DNA of 64,000 nucleotides from positions 1 through 64,000 of the forward strand of contig CBDUOG010000002.1 of the NCBI GenBank assembly GCA_965368785.1, in the 5' to 3' direction. This DNA comes from Silanimonas sp965368785. GTDB lineage: Bacteria > Pseudomonadota > Gammaproteobacteria > Xanthomonadales > Xanthomonadaceae. Below the pieces are notes generated by a model. That model saw only the letters and a program-made list of their open reading frames with translations, ran no database searches and had not been told where the DNA came from. Below are positions 50,309 through 59,465 of this stretch, in pieces. The position numbers and the translations under genes were made by a program. Every line of letters starts with the position of its first letter. The stretch's first letter is position 1.

Positions 50309-51562
50309 ATGAAGATTGTTGCTAAGCGCAGTAAATTTCTAGGCCTGTTGTTGAGCCTTGTATGCTCTGCCGTATTTGCGATGAATGCGGCCGCTGAATC
50401 GAACACCGAGTACCGCATTGAGTATCGGGTTAAATTTGAACCGGAGACCGGTGAAGCATTGCTGCGAATCCGTCATACGCCGATGAGCGGGCGATTGATT
50501 GAATTGCGCATGCGAGTCGACGAAAAGCGCTACCGCGATTTCTCCGCGACGGGCAAGTTCACTTTAGCCGACGGCGAAGTGGTGTGGCGGCCATTACGTA
50601 AGAGCCGCTCAGAATTAAGTTATCGATTCAAAATTGATCATAAGCGTAAGGGTGGTGCGTTTGACGCTCGAATGAGCAAGGATTGGGTCATTGTTCGTGG
50701 CGACAACCTGTTTCCATCGGCGCGTGTGCGCACAACGAAATTAGCGGCCTCTCGTTCAGACTTAACTTTCAGCATGCCCAAGGCATGGACTTCAGTCGAC
50801 ACGCCATTCTTGCGCGAAAAGGGAACGGCACGGTTTTTGGTTATCGATCCGGAACGCCGTTTTGATCGTCCGACCGGCTGGATCATTGCCGGGCAGATTT
50901 CGTCGCGTAAAGAGGTTCTACTGGGTACGCGGATTAGTGTGGCTGCACCGCAAACCGGCAGCGTTCAGCGCAATGTCACTTTGGCCTTGATGAATGGCCT
51001 GATGCCCGAATTGAAAAAAGTATTTGGCGAGCTGCCATCCAAAATTCTGATCGTCAGTGCAGACGATCCTATGTGGCGGGGCGGCTTATCCGGCCCACGG
51101 TCTTTGTTTATGCATGCCGATCGCCCGCTGATCAGTGAGAATGGCAGCAGCACCTTAGTGCATGAGCTGGTCCATGTCGTTTCAAGAATGCGTGCGAAAA
51201 GCCAGGACGACTGGATTGTTGAAGGATTGGCCGAGTACTACTCGATTGAATTACTTTACCGGGCAGGCCTGCTGAGCGAGTCGCGACGCGAGCGTGCTTT
51301 CGATTGGATGAAAGATCACGGGAAGTCGGTCAAAAGCCTAAACACCGACCGTTCTTCGGCGCGCGTGACCGCGCGATCGGTGCAAGTATTTCGGGAGCTC
51401 GATGCAGAGATCCGTGAAGCAACAAATAACAAGCGCAGCTTAGACCATGTCGCGCGCAAGCTGATGCTTGTTCGTGTGGTTTCGCGTGAGTACCTACGTA
51501 AAGAAGTTGAGCAGCTTATTGGCAGAGAATCTAAGGTTCTTCAGTCTGAGCTGTTTAATTAA
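50309..51562 (+). CDS. Exported gluzincin-type metallopeptidase-like protein
   Basis: 417-residue precursor with a signal peptide (cleavage near NAAA-ESN). Residues 33-215 look like a beta-rich domain reminiscent of the M1/M61 N-terminal part. Residues 280-320 have LVHELVHVVSRM, giving HExxH at 285-289, followed by DDWIVEGLAEYYS where E305 or E309 would be the third zinc ligand. This HExxH...E arrangement defines gluzincins. The C-terminal 100 residues are helical and basic. Substrate and physiological role are unknown; I cannot place it in a named subfamily. Confidence 0.8.
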   Translation: MKIVAKRSKFLGLLLSLVCSAVFAMNAAAESNTEYRIEYRVKFEPETGEALLRIRHTPMSGRLIELRMRVDEKRYRDFSATGKFTLADGEVVWRPLRKSRSELSYRFKIDHKRKGGAFDARMSKDWVIVRGDNLFPSARVRTTKLAASRSDLTFSMPKAWTSVDTPFLREKGTARFLVIDPERRFDRPTGWIIAGQISSRKEVLLGTRISVAAPQTGSVQRNVTLALMNGLMPELKKVFGELPSKILIVSADDPMWRGGLSGPRSLFMHADRPLISENGSSTLVHELVHVVSRMRAKSQDDWIVEGLAEYYSIELLYRAGLLSESRRERAFDWMKDHGKSVKSLNTDRSSARVTARSVQVFRELDAEIREATNNKRSLDHVARKLMLVRVVSREYLRKEVEQLIGRESKVLQSELFN

Positions 51563-51589
51563 CGCGATCTGCGAGCATTGAAGACCACC

Positions 51590-52447
51590 ATGCCTATTGA
51601 ATTGCTCAGCGGAACTGAATGCTATCGCAGCTTTAGCGAATGGCAAGAGGTTGAGGAAAATCAACAGGACCGTTTGAAAGAGCAATGGTTGCTGGGCCAG
51701 TCAATTTCCAAGTCAACGAGAAATTATTCTGATCAGGTTCGCTGTTCCTTGTGTCTGCAGACATTTCAGCTAAGCCAGACGAAGACCCCATCCGATAGCG
51801 ATCTGCGGGAAAATTTACACTGCCCCGGTTGCCAAATTAATTCCCGCGGGCGTGCAGCGCTGACATTGCTTCTGGCGGAACGCACCAACGAGCACAGCAT
51901 TTATTTGACCGAGCAATTATCAAGCGCTTTTAGGTTTGTTCGGGATAAATTTGCAAACTGTATGGGCAGTGAGTATTGCGAAGACGAAAATAGACTGGGC
52001 AAGATGCGATTACAACTTCGCTCAATCTGTCCCGGCACTGAGCTGCGCATTGAAGATGTCACGGCGTTGCAGATGGACGATGACAGCGTGGATGCGATCG
52101 GCTCGTTCGACGTCTTAGAGCACGTTCCCGACTATCGGGCAGGTCTTCGCGAGTTTCACCGTGTTCTTAAGCCGGGCGGCACGCTCGTGCTGACCGTACC
52201 CTTTGCCTTGCGTAGCGAGCGCTCAATCGTCCGCGCCAGTTATGACCCGGGCGGCCAATTAGTGCACCACTTGCCCGAGGAGTTTCATGGAGACCCGATC
52301 AGGGGCGAGACCTTGTGTTACTACCACTTCGCCTGGGATTTATTAGATGAGCTGCGTGTCGCTGGTTTCCGCGACGCGCAGTGGATCCGTGTATGGTCGC
52401 CCGGGCAAGCCGTGTTCGGTGAGTGGTGCTTGCAGGCGACGTCTTAG
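51590..52447 (+). CDS. Class I SAM-dependent methyltransferase with N-terminal zinc ribbon
   Basis: 285-residue protein. The N-terminal part carries two Cys pairs, CSLC and CPGC, about 35 residues apart, which would form a zinc ribbon. The C-terminal methyltransferase domain has MDDDSVDAIGSFDVLEHVPD (motif IV region) and HRVLKPGGTLVLTVPFALR, typical of Methyltransf_11. The glycine-rich SAM loop is not obvious. Many such enzymes act near polysaccharide genes, but none are present here, so the substrate is unknown. ATG at 51590 is preferred to the upstream TTG; SD is weak. Confidence 0.8.
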   Translation: MPIELLSGTECYRSFSEWQEVEENQQDRLKEQWLLGQSISKSTRNYSDQVRCSLCLQTFQLSQTKTPSDSDLRENLHCPGCQINSRGRAALTLLLAERTNEHSIYLTEQLSSAFRFVRDKFANCMGSEYCEDENRLGKMRLQLRSICPGTELRIEDVTALQMDDDSVDAIGSFDVLEHVPDYRAGLREFHRVLKPGGTLVLTVPFALRSERSIVRASYDPGGQLVHHLPEEFHGDPIRGETLCYYHFAWDLLDELRVAGFRDAQWIRVWSPGQAVFGEWCLQATS

Positions 52448-52485
52448 TGCGGGCCGGGAGCATTCCGGGCGATTATTCGTGATTG

Positions 52486-53871
52486 TTACGGAGTCGTACC
52501 GAACGTCATGTCTGAGTTTGCAATCATGTAGGCGAACACCGCATAGGCGGCGACTTGCTGATCCATAGCCGCAGGATCAATCTTGTCCAACGTGTCGTTA
52601 GCGGTGTGGTGATAGTCGAAGTAATCGCTGCCATCCTGGGCCAATTGCGCCCACGGCATGCCGGCCGAAACCAGTGGGGAAAGATCGGGACCGCCACCGC
52701 CACCGCTGCTTTGCCATTCAACTTGAAGGGATGAGAGCACTTGTGCAATGGCCGTGAGCTTTTCTTCAGCCTGCGCGCCTGCGCTAGAGCGTATTGCATA
52801 GATACGCCCCGCACCAAAATCGCTCTCGGCGCCGATGATGTGCTTATTTACATCGAACGCGGAATCGGCAGCGTAGGTTTTTCCGCCCCACAGGCCCTGC
52901 TCCTCGTTGGCGAATGCGATGACCCTGATCGTGCGTGCGGGGCGCTTTTTCATTTTCAGAATCTGGGCGCCGGCAGCCATGGTTATGGCAACTCCGGCGC
53001 CGTCATCGATCGCGCCAGTGCCCAGATCCCATGAATCTAAATGACCGCCGATTACCACGATTTCATCAGGCCGCTGGCTACCGGTAATTTCGCCAATCAC
53101 GTTGTACGAAGTTGCCACGCCGGTCGTGCCAACCGCCAGCTCCAGGCGCAGTACGGGTGTCTTACCCATGGCGATTAGGCGGGAAATCTGGTCTGCATCC
53201 GGATTTGAGACGGCCGCGGCGGGAATCTTCCGAACGCTCTCGTCGTAGCGCATGGTGCCGGTATGGGCAAAGCGATCGCTGTCTGTGCCAACCGAGCGGA
53301 TAATGATTGCCTCGGCGCCTTTTCTGGCTGCCTCGATGGCGCCATTGGAGCGGCCCGCCACCACGGGTCCATAACCCCTACCGTCGCGATGGCGGTCCAT
53401 GCGGTGCGAAATGTAGGCTATTTTTCCGACCAGGCTGCCCTCAGCGGCATTGCGCAAATCAGCCAGGCTCGCAAACTCCACGAGGGGCGCTTCAATTACG
53501 CCGCCTCGGGTTCCCACTGAGCCTCCCAGAGCGGTTACTACGACAGACTGTTCGGTGTCGGAGATCAACGTGGCGCGCTCATAGCCGCGCTGCCAGTGCG
53601 GGAACTGTACTGCTTGCAGCCAGACCCGATCATAGCCAAGCGCCTTGAATTGTCGCTGAGCCCACGCGACGGCTGCGGCATCTTGCGCAGAGCCGGCTGG
53701 CCGAGCCCCAATTTCGGTTGTCAGAGAGGTCACCAGACGAAAGCCCTCATTTTCGGCAAGCGATTGATCGCGTAACTGTTCGGCGGCCTTTATCGTCTTG
53801 AGCGAATTACTGGCACTTATCTGGCCGCAAAAACTGAGCGCAAGCAGCGCTGGAATGAAAATGAAACGCAT
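52486..53871 (-). CDS. Exported M28-family aminopeptidase/carboxypeptidase Q-like peptidase
   Basis: 461-residue precursor with signal peptide ending near ISAS. A PA-type insertion (LVGKIAYISHRMDR, AEAIIIRSVG) interrupts the M28 catalytic domain. Zinc ligands lie in VIGGHLDSWDLGTGAIDDGAG (His, Asp), FANEEQG (Glu, with catalytic Glu next to it), AESDFGAGRIYA (Asp) and YFDYHHTANDTLD (His). The architecture resembles mammalian plasma glutamate carboxypeptidase. It likely degrades peptides in the periplasm or outside. It follows mscL by 21 bases; SD GGGGA precedes ATG 53871. Confidence 0.93.
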   Translation of the reverse strand: MRFIFIPALLALSFCGQISASNSLKTIKAAEQLRDQSLAENEGFRLVTSLTTEIGARPAGSAQDAAAVAWAQRQFKALGYDRVWLQAVQFPHWQRGYERATLISDTEQSVVVTALGGSVGTRGGVIEAPLVEFASLADLRNAAEGSLVGKIAYISHRMDRHRDGRGYGPVVAGRSNGAIEAARKGAEAIIIRSVGTDSDRFAHTGTMRYDESVRKIPAAAVSNPDADQISRLIAMGKTPVLRLELAVGTTGVATSYNVIGEITGSQRPDEIVVIGGHLDSWDLGTGAIDDGAGVAITMAAGAQILKMKKRPARTIRVIAFANEEQGLWGGKTYAADSAFDVNKHIIGAESDFGAGRIYAIRSSAGAQAEEKLTAIAQVLSSLQVEWQSSGGGGGPDLSPLVSAGMPWAQLAQDGSDYFDYHHTANDTLDKIDPAAMDQQVAAYAVFAYMIANSDMTFGTTP

Positions 53872-53892
53872 TGAATCCCCTGACTAGTTAAA

Positions 53893-54309
53893 TTAGCGCG
53901 CGCGAAGTGAATCGCGAATTTCGGTAAGGAGTTTTGCCTCGGCGCTGAGTTGAGCCGGCTTGGAGGGTGCCTCAGGTTCTTTCGCTTGCATTGAGTTGAT
54001 GACTTTGACCACCATGAAAATTGCGAACGCAACAATAGTGAATTGCACCAGCGCGTTGATGAAATTCCCATATCCGATGACTACTGCTGGCACCGCTTCA
54101 CCAGCGGCATTCACGCCTGCGCTTTTGATCGTAAATACCAAGCTTGAAAAATCAACACCACCAATCAACAGACCGATCGGCGGCATGATGACCTGATCAA
54201 CCAGGACGGAGACAATTTTTCCGAAGGCAGCACCGATAACGACGCCGACAGCCAGATCGATGACATTACCGCGCATTGCGAATTTTTTGAATTCTGAGAG
54301 CATGCTCAT
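53893..54309 (-). CDS. mscL: Large-conductance mechanosensitive channel
   Basis: 138-residue inner-membrane channel that opens under hypo-osmotic stress. FKKFAMRGNVIDLAVGVVIGAAFGKIV is the N-terminal helix and TM1 gating region; TM2 is FINALVQFTIVAFAIFMVVKVIN, followed by an E/K-rich cytoplasmic helix (LLTEIRDSL). ATG at 54309 has a near-perfect SD AAGGAGGA; a longer frame to 54336 does not. It lies between the FAH-family gene and the M28 peptidase in a probable three-gene operon. Confidence 0.97.
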   Translation of the reverse strand: MSMLSEFKKFAMRGNVIDLAVGVVIGAAFGKIVSVLVDQVIMPPIGLLIGGVDFSSLVFTIKSAGVNAAGEAVPAVVIGYGNFINALVQFTIVAFAIFMVVKVINSMQAKEPEAPSKPAQLSAEAKLLTEIRDSLRAR

Positions 54310-54328
54310 TGTGTTAGTCCTCCTTGGG

Positions 54329-55009
54329 TTAAACAAATTTTGCCTGAAAGCTTACGACATCGTCGATTCTCGCCTCAAACTGATCACCGCGCTTCACTGC
54401 TGCAACACCGGCAGGCGTACCCATAAAGATCAGATCGCCAGCCTTCAAGTCAAATAGTTTTGATAACTCGTGAATGACTTCTTCGATTGAAAAAATCATG
54501 TCTTTCAGCATCGCGCTTTGCCTGACTTGGCCATTAACCTTCAGAGTCATGCGACGTTCGAGAAGGTTCTGCACGCTATCGGCAAGCACTAAATCACTGA
54601 TCGGTGCCGAGTGGTCGAAAGCCTTAGCCGTGTCCCAGGGCAGGCCTTTGGCTTTGGCTGCGCTTTGCAAGTCGCGCCGGGTTAAATCCAGACCAACCGC
54701 ATAGGCGTATACGAAGCTCGCCGCCTGCTCAAGGCTGACCTCGCCATCGGCGCTGCGACCCAAGGCCACCACCAACTCGACTTCGTGATGCAGGTCGGTG
54801 GTTCCGCGCGCAAATGGGACGGTCGGGCCACAAACGATAGCGTCCGCCGGTTTGCAAAAGAGTATCGGGCTAGCCTTTTCGATTGCCGCACCCATTTCTT
54901 TGGCATGGTCGGCAAAGTTACGTCCCACGCAGTAAATTCGGTGGACGCCAAATCGCTCATCGCTGCCGCGGATGGCGATTGTCGGAATAGCAGGGGGTGC
55001 GATGCTCAT
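54329..55009 (-). CDS. Fumarylacetoacetate hydrolase family protein
   Basis: 226-residue FAH-fold enzyme of the short, YcgM-like kind. RIYCVGRNFADHAKEMG begins the catalytic domain; metal ligands are in DLHHEVELVVALG (HxExE), and AYAVGLDLTRRDLQ plus GDLIFMGTPAGVAAV are conserved. Members include acylpyruvases, oxaloacetate decarboxylases and 2-hydroxyhepta-2,4-diene-1,7-dioate isomerases; the exact reaction cannot be assigned. It ends 20 bases before mscL. Confidence 0.9.
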   Translation of the reverse strand: MSIAPPAIPTIAIRGSDERFGVHRIYCVGRNFADHAKEMGAAIEKASPILFCKPADAIVCGPTVPFARGTTDLHHEVELVVALGRSADGEVSLEQAASFVYAYAVGLDLTRRDLQSAAKAKGLPWDTAKAFDHSAPISDLVLADSVQNLLERRMTLKVNGQVRQSAMLKDMIFSIEEVIHELSKLFDLKAGDLIFMGTPAGVAAVKRGDQFEARIDDVVSFQAKFV

Positions 55010-55086
55010 GTCAGGGCTCGAATCACAAAGCGCTCATATTAGCGCTTGAGACCGGCAAGATCACCGGGATTTGGGCGTGTGCTGAT

Positions 55087-55359
55087 TCAGCGCGATGAAA
55101 TTAGATCGTCACGATGGCTGACGACGCTGTATTCACCGTCGATTACGCCACGCTCGGCTGCAGTAGCAGGTTTTTCGCGGAACGAGCGAACGATTCCACG
55201 GACCGTCGAAAAGAGCAAAACCGCCAAACCAAACACCAAGCCGAAGACCAATAGCAGAGCCAGCAGTATCAGACCCACGACGCCGCAAAACACTTTCATT
55301 AACGTGCTGCGAGGGCGGCTAGGTTGAAACGAAAACCAGCGGTGCGTGTAGGTGAACAT
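55087..55359 (-). CDS. Small membrane protein of unknown function
   Basis: 90-residue protein with a basic N-terminus, a long hydrophobic stretch (about residues 21-53, VFCGVVGLILLALLLVFGLVFG...) that could be one long or two short spans, a basic linker and the C-terminal motif GVIDGEYSVV. I have seen similar xVIxGEYxVV tails on small proteobacterial membrane proteins but know no function. It is divergent from the Rieske gene. The start is uncertain because SD is weak; an internal ATG at 55299 would leave mainly the membrane span. Confidence 0.65.
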   Translation of the reverse strand: MFTYTHRWFSFQPSRPRSTLMKVFCGVVGLILLALLLVFGLVFGLAVLLFSTVRGIVRSFREKPATAAERGVIDGEYSVVSHRDDLISSR

Positions 55360-55396
55360 GGGCTCATGTCAGAATGTTGGGAAGTGGAGTATGCGC

Positions 55397-55765
55397 ATGT
55401 CCGGAGAAGAAAGAGTAATGGAAACGTTAATTTCAATGAACGACCTTTCTAATCAGGGACTTACTGCGATTGATCAAATGATCGACGGCCAGCTTTTAGG
55501 GTTTTTGGTGCACCGCGAGGGCGACAAACTGCGCGTTTGGTTGAATGTGTGTCCACACGCGGGACGGCGATTGGACTGGGCCCCCGGCAAATTCTTGCTC
55601 GATCACGGCCGTTTGGTCTGCGCCGCGCACGGTGCGGTGATCGATCTTCAAGATGGTCGATGTATTGATGGGCCGGGCCGGGGTGGCAGCTTAACCGCAT
55701 GCGCAGCGACGGTCGAGGGAGAGTTTTTGCGGGTCAATTGCGCCGGGTCAGACTCTGGCGGCTAG
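55397..55765 (+). CDS. Small soluble Rieske [2Fe-2S] protein
   Basis: 122-residue single-domain Rieske ferredoxin. Cluster ligands are CPHAG and, after 21 residues, CAAHG, giving CxH and CxxH. No membrane anchor or oxygenase domain is present, so it is a ferredoxin-like or nitrite-reductase-small-subunit-like protein with an unknown partner. ATG at 55397 is seven bases after GGAG and is preferred to ATG 55391 (too close) and to the longer frame from 55352, which would overlap the divergent small gene. Convergent with the SLC13 permease, one base apart. Confidence 0.88.
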   Translation: MSGEERVMETLISMNDLSNQGLTAIDQMIDGQLLGFLVHREGDKLRVWLNVCPHAGRRLDWAPGKFLLDHGRLVCAAHGAVIDLQDGRCIDGPGRGGSLTACAATVEGEFLRVNCAGSDSGG

Positions 55766-55766
55766 T

Positions 55767-57608
55767 TCACAGCACAAGGTTGACCGTCAAAATAACAATA
55801 ACCAGGTAAATCAGCGTTAGCGGTAGGCCGGTTTTTATCAGGTCGCGAGTTTGGTAGCCCATCGGTCCGCTGACCATCGACATGACCGGGTTGGATGCAC
55901 TCAGAAAATTATTGGAAGCAGACAGCGCAGTGATCAAAGCAAAAAGTGCCGGGTCGCCGCCAGCTGCTAGTGCCAAGTTAATGGCCATGGGCACCATGAT
56001 TACCACTGCGCCAACATTGCCGATGACCAAACCAAAAATCGTGACCAACAAAGCAATGATAATTTCCAGCACCCAAATTGGCACGCCATCACCGACGCGT
56101 TCCAGAGTTTGCTGTGCGATCCAGTTGGCCGTGCCGGTGGTTTCCATTGCCCAGCCCAGTGGAATCAGGCAGGCCATCAAAAACACGGTTTTCCAGCTGA
56201 TGGCCTGATAGGCATCATCCATAGTCAATACACCGGTAACAATCATTGCCGCCGCACCGGCCATCAGGGCTACGGGTACCGGAATGATCGTGCTCAGCGC
56301 CAAGCTCATGGCCAGCCCGAAAATACTCAAGGCAATCCACAGTTTGTGCGGCCGATGCTCTTCTTTCGGAAAATCGGTAACGACGACGAAATTTTTGTTT
56401 TCTGCGGCTTGAGCCAAGTCCGTCCAGATGGAGTGCAAAACCAACATGTCGCCGGCCTTGATCGGCATGTTGCGAATATCTTCGCGCCAGACTTTGTTGT
56501 CTCGGCTAATTGCCAGTAGTGAAATTCCCTGCCGTCGCCGTAGTTGTAGTTGCGCCAATGTTTTTCCGACGAAATTAGAGGTCGTAGGAATGACCGCCTC
56601 GGAAATACCCGCACGGCTCGGGTTAAACAGGTCGCCAAAATGACGCAGACGGTGCGATACACGCAGAAGGTTTTTCTGTGCGTAATCTTCAATTGATTCG
56701 CGACTGCCCATGACGCCTATGACGCTGCCAACCCACAGCATCAAATCGGCATGGGGCGCTAATCGCGATTCATTGCCGCTTTGCAGAGCGAGAAACAGTG
56801 GCGCGTCTTTCTGTGCTTCGGCTTCACCGATGCTCATCCCCACCAGCGGACTTTCGGCCGTTACGGTCAGTTCAAAAACCTCACCATCAATGCCGTAGGC
56901 CTGCGCAAAGTAACGCTCGGTGCGCGCGGGCGTGACGCCCTTGCCATCATCCTGGGTGCGCAGGTGACGCTTACCCACCCAATGAAAGTACGCTAATGCG
57001 CAAATCATCAAAGCGATACCTACCGGCAGCGGCGCGAACATCTCAAAGGGTTTGAGTGTGGCGGCTCCGGGTGGCAGGTTGCGGTTGGCAGAGAGCATCA
57101 AATCGTTGAGTACGATCAACGGCGAGTTGCCGATCATCGTCAGCGAGCCGCCCATCATCACGCAGGCCGCGATCGGCATAAGCAAACGGGGTAGTGCAAT
57201 GCCGGTGCGGCCGGAAAGTCGTGAGGCGACCGGCAGCATCAATGAGGTGACTGCCGGATTTTGCATAAATGCGGAAAGCGTCCCCGAAAAACCCGCGCTC
57301 AGCAGCACCAGACGAGTCTCCATGCCGCGCGATTTGCGCAACATCCAGACCGCCACACGATTGAGCATACCGGTGCGATCCAAACCCGCTGCCAAAATCA
57401 TCGTGCCCACCAACGAGATGACCGCGCTACCGGAAAACCCATCGAAGAGTTGGGTGGATGGCACCAGACCGGTTAGCCCGAGCGCCACCAACACGATCAG
57501 GGCGGTTGCATCAGGCCTCATCCGGTCTAAGACGAACATCAGCATCGTAAAGGCAACCAAGCCCAACACGATAATCATGTCGGTGCTTAGTGTCAGTGCT
57601 GTATCCAT
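55767..57608 (-). CDS. SLC13-family permease with two RCK_C (TrkA-C) domains
   Basis: 613-residue inner-membrane transporter. Hydrophobic halves (about 1-205 and 400-613) flank a soluble centre with two TrkA-C domains (FELTVTAESPLVGMSIGEAEA and VIPTTSNFVGKTLAQLQLRRR...). SAFMQNPAVTSLMLPV and GGSLTMIGNSPLIVLN are the paired substrate/sodium hairpins, the latter repeated as ASNNFLSASNPVMSMVSG. Relatives transport sulfate, dicarboxylates or other anions with sodium; the substrate is not deducible. It follows trmB by 13 bases. Confidence 0.9.
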   Translation of the reverse strand: MDTALTLSTDMIIVLGLVAFTMLMFVLDRMRPDATALIVLVALGLTGLVPSTQLFDGFSGSAVISLVGTMILAAGLDRTGMLNRVAVWMLRKSRGMETRLVLLSAGFSGTLSAFMQNPAVTSLMLPVASRLSGRTGIALPRLLMPIAACVMMGGSLTMIGNSPLIVLNDLMLSANRNLPPGAATLKPFEMFAPLPVGIALMICALAYFHWVGKRHLRTQDDGKGVTPARTERYFAQAYGIDGEVFELTVTAESPLVGMSIGEAEAQKDAPLFLALQSGNESRLAPHADLMLWVGSVIGVMGSRESIEDYAQKNLLRVSHRLRHFGDLFNPSRAGISEAVIPTTSNFVGKTLAQLQLRRRQGISLLAISRDNKVWREDIRNMPIKAGDMLVLHSIWTDLAQAAENKNFVVVTDFPKEEHRPHKLWIALSIFGLAMSLALSTIIPVPVALMAGAAAMIVTGVLTMDDAYQAISWKTVFLMACLIPLGWAMETTGTANWIAQQTLERVGDGVPIWVLEIIIALLVTIFGLVIGNVGAVVIMVPMAINLALAAGGDPALFALITALSASNNFLSASNPVMSMVSGPMGYQTRDLIKTGLPLTLIYLVIVILTVNLVL

Positions 57609-57621
57609 CGTTATACGGCTT

Positions 57622-58335
57622 CTAGGTGCGCAGGTAGATCAGGTCGAATACTTCGTGGCCTAACTTTAACCCACGCGACTCAAAATGGGTTTGACGGCGC
57701 CAATCGGGCCGGTCTGTGCTGGTGCCGGCTTGATGCTGGCAGACCAGTCCGGTTTGTGCGCCGAGCACCTGCCACATATGTTCGGCGTAATCGCGCCAGT
57801 CTGTGGCCAGATGCAGCATGCCGCCGTGGCGCAGCTTTCGGCACAGCAATTCAATAAATTGAGGCTGGATCAATCGGCGCTTGTGGTGACGTTTCTTGTG
57901 CCAGGGATCGGGAAAATAGATGCGCACCTGAGCAAGGCTGGCATCGGCAATTTCATGCTGCAGAACTTCGACTGCATCGTGACAGTACACGCGAAGATTA
58001 TCGAGTTCTTTATTGGCTGCGCCCGCAAGCAATCGCCCAACACCCGGTGCGTGAACCTCAATGCCGATAAAATTTAGTTGCGGCTCATTCTGCGCTGCAA
58101 ACAAAAGTTGGTCGCCGTTACCGAATCCAATTTCTACGACTAAGTCACGGTCGTTAGCGAAATGGGTGGCGAAGTTCTGCGGCTGCGCCTGATAGTCCAG
58201 ACCGTAGCGTTGCCAATGATCATCCAGGGCTTTTTGCTGGCCGGCGGTTAAGCGGCCCTGACGCAACACAAAGCTGCGGACCGGACGGTGCCCGGGACTT
58301 ACAGTGAAAGGTAGTTTGCGGTCCTGAGTGGACAC
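57622..58335 (-). CDS. trmB: tRNA (guanine-N7-)-methyltransferase
   Basis: Methylates G46 in the variable loop of tRNAs. LVVEIGFGNGDQLLFAA is the SAM-binding motif I; VRIYFPDPWHKKRHHKRRLI is the family signature; CHDAVEVL and HLATDWRDYAEHMW follow. The start is GTG at 58335, two bases after the thiG stop. 237 residues. The thiS-thiG-trmB order is recurrent in gammaproteobacteria. Confidence 0.95.
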   Translation of the reverse strand: MSTQDRKLPFTVSPGHRPVRSFVLRQGRLTAGQQKALDDHWQRYGLDYQAQPQNFATHFANDRDLVVEIGFGNGDQLLFAAQNEPQLNFIGIEVHAPGVGRLLAGAANKELDNLRVYCHDAVEVLQHEIADASLAQVRIYFPDPWHKKRHHKRRLIQPQFIELLCRKLRHGGMLHLATDWRDYAEHMWQVLGAQTGLVCQHQAGTSTDRPDWRRQTHFESRGLKLGHEVFDLIYLRT

Positions 58336-58337
58336 GA

Positions 58338-59147
58338 TCAGCTAATCAAGCCGTCGATGGGCGATGATGCCGAAGCGTGACGCTTGCGCGGGATGCGTCC
58401 AGCCAGAAACGCCTCACGACCGGCTTCGACGGCTTTGCGCATCGCGCTTGCCATAAGTACCGGGTTTTTTGCGCCGGCGATTGCGGTGTTCATCAACACA
58501 CCATCACATCCAAGTTCCATCGCAATGGCCGCATCGGATGCGGTGCCTACGCCTGCATCAACCAGAATCGGTACTTTAGCGTTCTCCACAATTTCCAGAA
58601 GATTCCAGCGATTCTGAATACCCAGACCCGATCCAATCGGTGCAGCCAATGGCATTACTGCCACACAACCAATTTCTTCCAAGCGTTTGGCGATGATCGG
58701 ATCATCCGAGGTGTAGACCATGACATCAAAGCCTTCCGACACGAGCGTTTGCGCGGCCAGCAAAGTCTGATTTACGTCGGGGAATAAGGTCTTTGGGTCA
58801 CCCAATACTTCAAGCTTCACCAGTTTGTGCCCATCGAGCAATTCGCGCGCCAGGCGACACGTGCGTACAGCATCTTCGGCGGTGTAGCAACCTGCCGTAT
58901 TGGGCAAAATCGTAAATTCGTCCGGCGGTAATACTTCGAGAAGATTCGGCTCGTTCGGGTCTTGCCCGATATTGGTGCGCCGGATTGCCACGGTGACTAT
59001 CTGCGCCCCCGCTGCAAGCGTTGCCTCACGAGTTTGCTGCAGGCTGCTGAATTTACCCGTACCGGTTAGCAGTCGGGCGTGATATGCCTTGCCAGCGATG
59101 ATGAGAGGGTCATTGATTTTTTCGGAAACTAAAGTCGATATGCTCAT
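58338..59147 (-). CDS. thiG: Thiazole synthase
   Basis: Builds the thiazole phosphate moiety of thiamine from DXP, dehydroglycine and ThiS thiocarboxylate. The 269-residue TIM-barrel protein has LLTGTGKFSS, VTVAIRRTNIGQ, LPNTAGCYTAEDAVRTCRLARE, the Schiff-base Lys in KLEVLGD, and MPLAAPIGSGLGIQN and DAGVGTASDAAIAMELG phosphate sites. It is downstream of thiS by 85 bases and immediately upstream of trmB. No thiC, thiE or thiO is in the window. Confidence 0.96.
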   Translation of the reverse strand: MSISTLVSEKINDPLIIAGKAYHARLLTGTGKFSSLQQTREATLAAGAQIVTVAIRRTNIGQDPNEPNLLEVLPPDEFTILPNTAGCYTAEDAVRTCRLARELLDGHKLVKLEVLGDPKTLFPDVNQTLLAAQTLVSEGFDVMVYTSDDPIIAKRLEEIGCVAVMPLAAPIGSGLGIQNRWNLLEIVENAKVPILVDAGVGTASDAAIAMELGCDGVLMNTAIAGAKNPVLMASAMRKAVEAGREAFLAGRIPRKRHASASSPIDGLIS

Positions 59148-59232
59148 GTGGCTAATTATGAACTGCTCAGGGGTTCAGGGTAACCCCAGCGGGGCAATAG
59201 GATTAAGTATTCGCTCAGTCAATCGCAGCCGA

Positions 59233-59433
59233 TTAGCCACCACCCAGGGCATGAACCAGTTCGAGCCGGTCATGCTCATGCAGCGCGGTGTTGGCATGTT
59301 CGCTTTTGGGAATGATCTCGCCATTGAGCTCTACCGCAACTCTGCGCGTTGCTAAGCCCTGTTCTTCGAGTAACTGCCTGAGGTTGATGCCATCGCTGAT
59401 CGTCAGTGACTGGCCATTGAGGGTGATCGTCAT
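59233..59433 (-). CDS. thiS: Sulfur carrier protein ThiS
   Basis: 66-residue ubiquitin-like protein ending in the required Gly-Gly (HALGGG), the site of adenylation and thiocarboxylation for thiazole synthesis. It begins MTITLNGQSLTI and contains RVAVELNGEIIPKSEH, typical of the family. ATG at 59433 matches usual starts; ATG at 59448 adds five residues and cannot be excluded. It is divergent from tRNA-Gly. Confidence 0.93.
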   Translation of the reverse strand: MTITLNGQSLTISDGINLRQLLEEQGLATRRVAVELNGEIIPKSEHANTALHEHDRLELVHALGGG

Positions 59434-59465
59434 AAAGTCAAAAAGCATCGCCGTAGTGCGTTACG

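Noticed and set aside
57052..57663. Open frame of 203 codons antisense to the SLC13 permease
   Set aside because: Low-complexity Ser/Ala/Arg composition typical of shadow frames.
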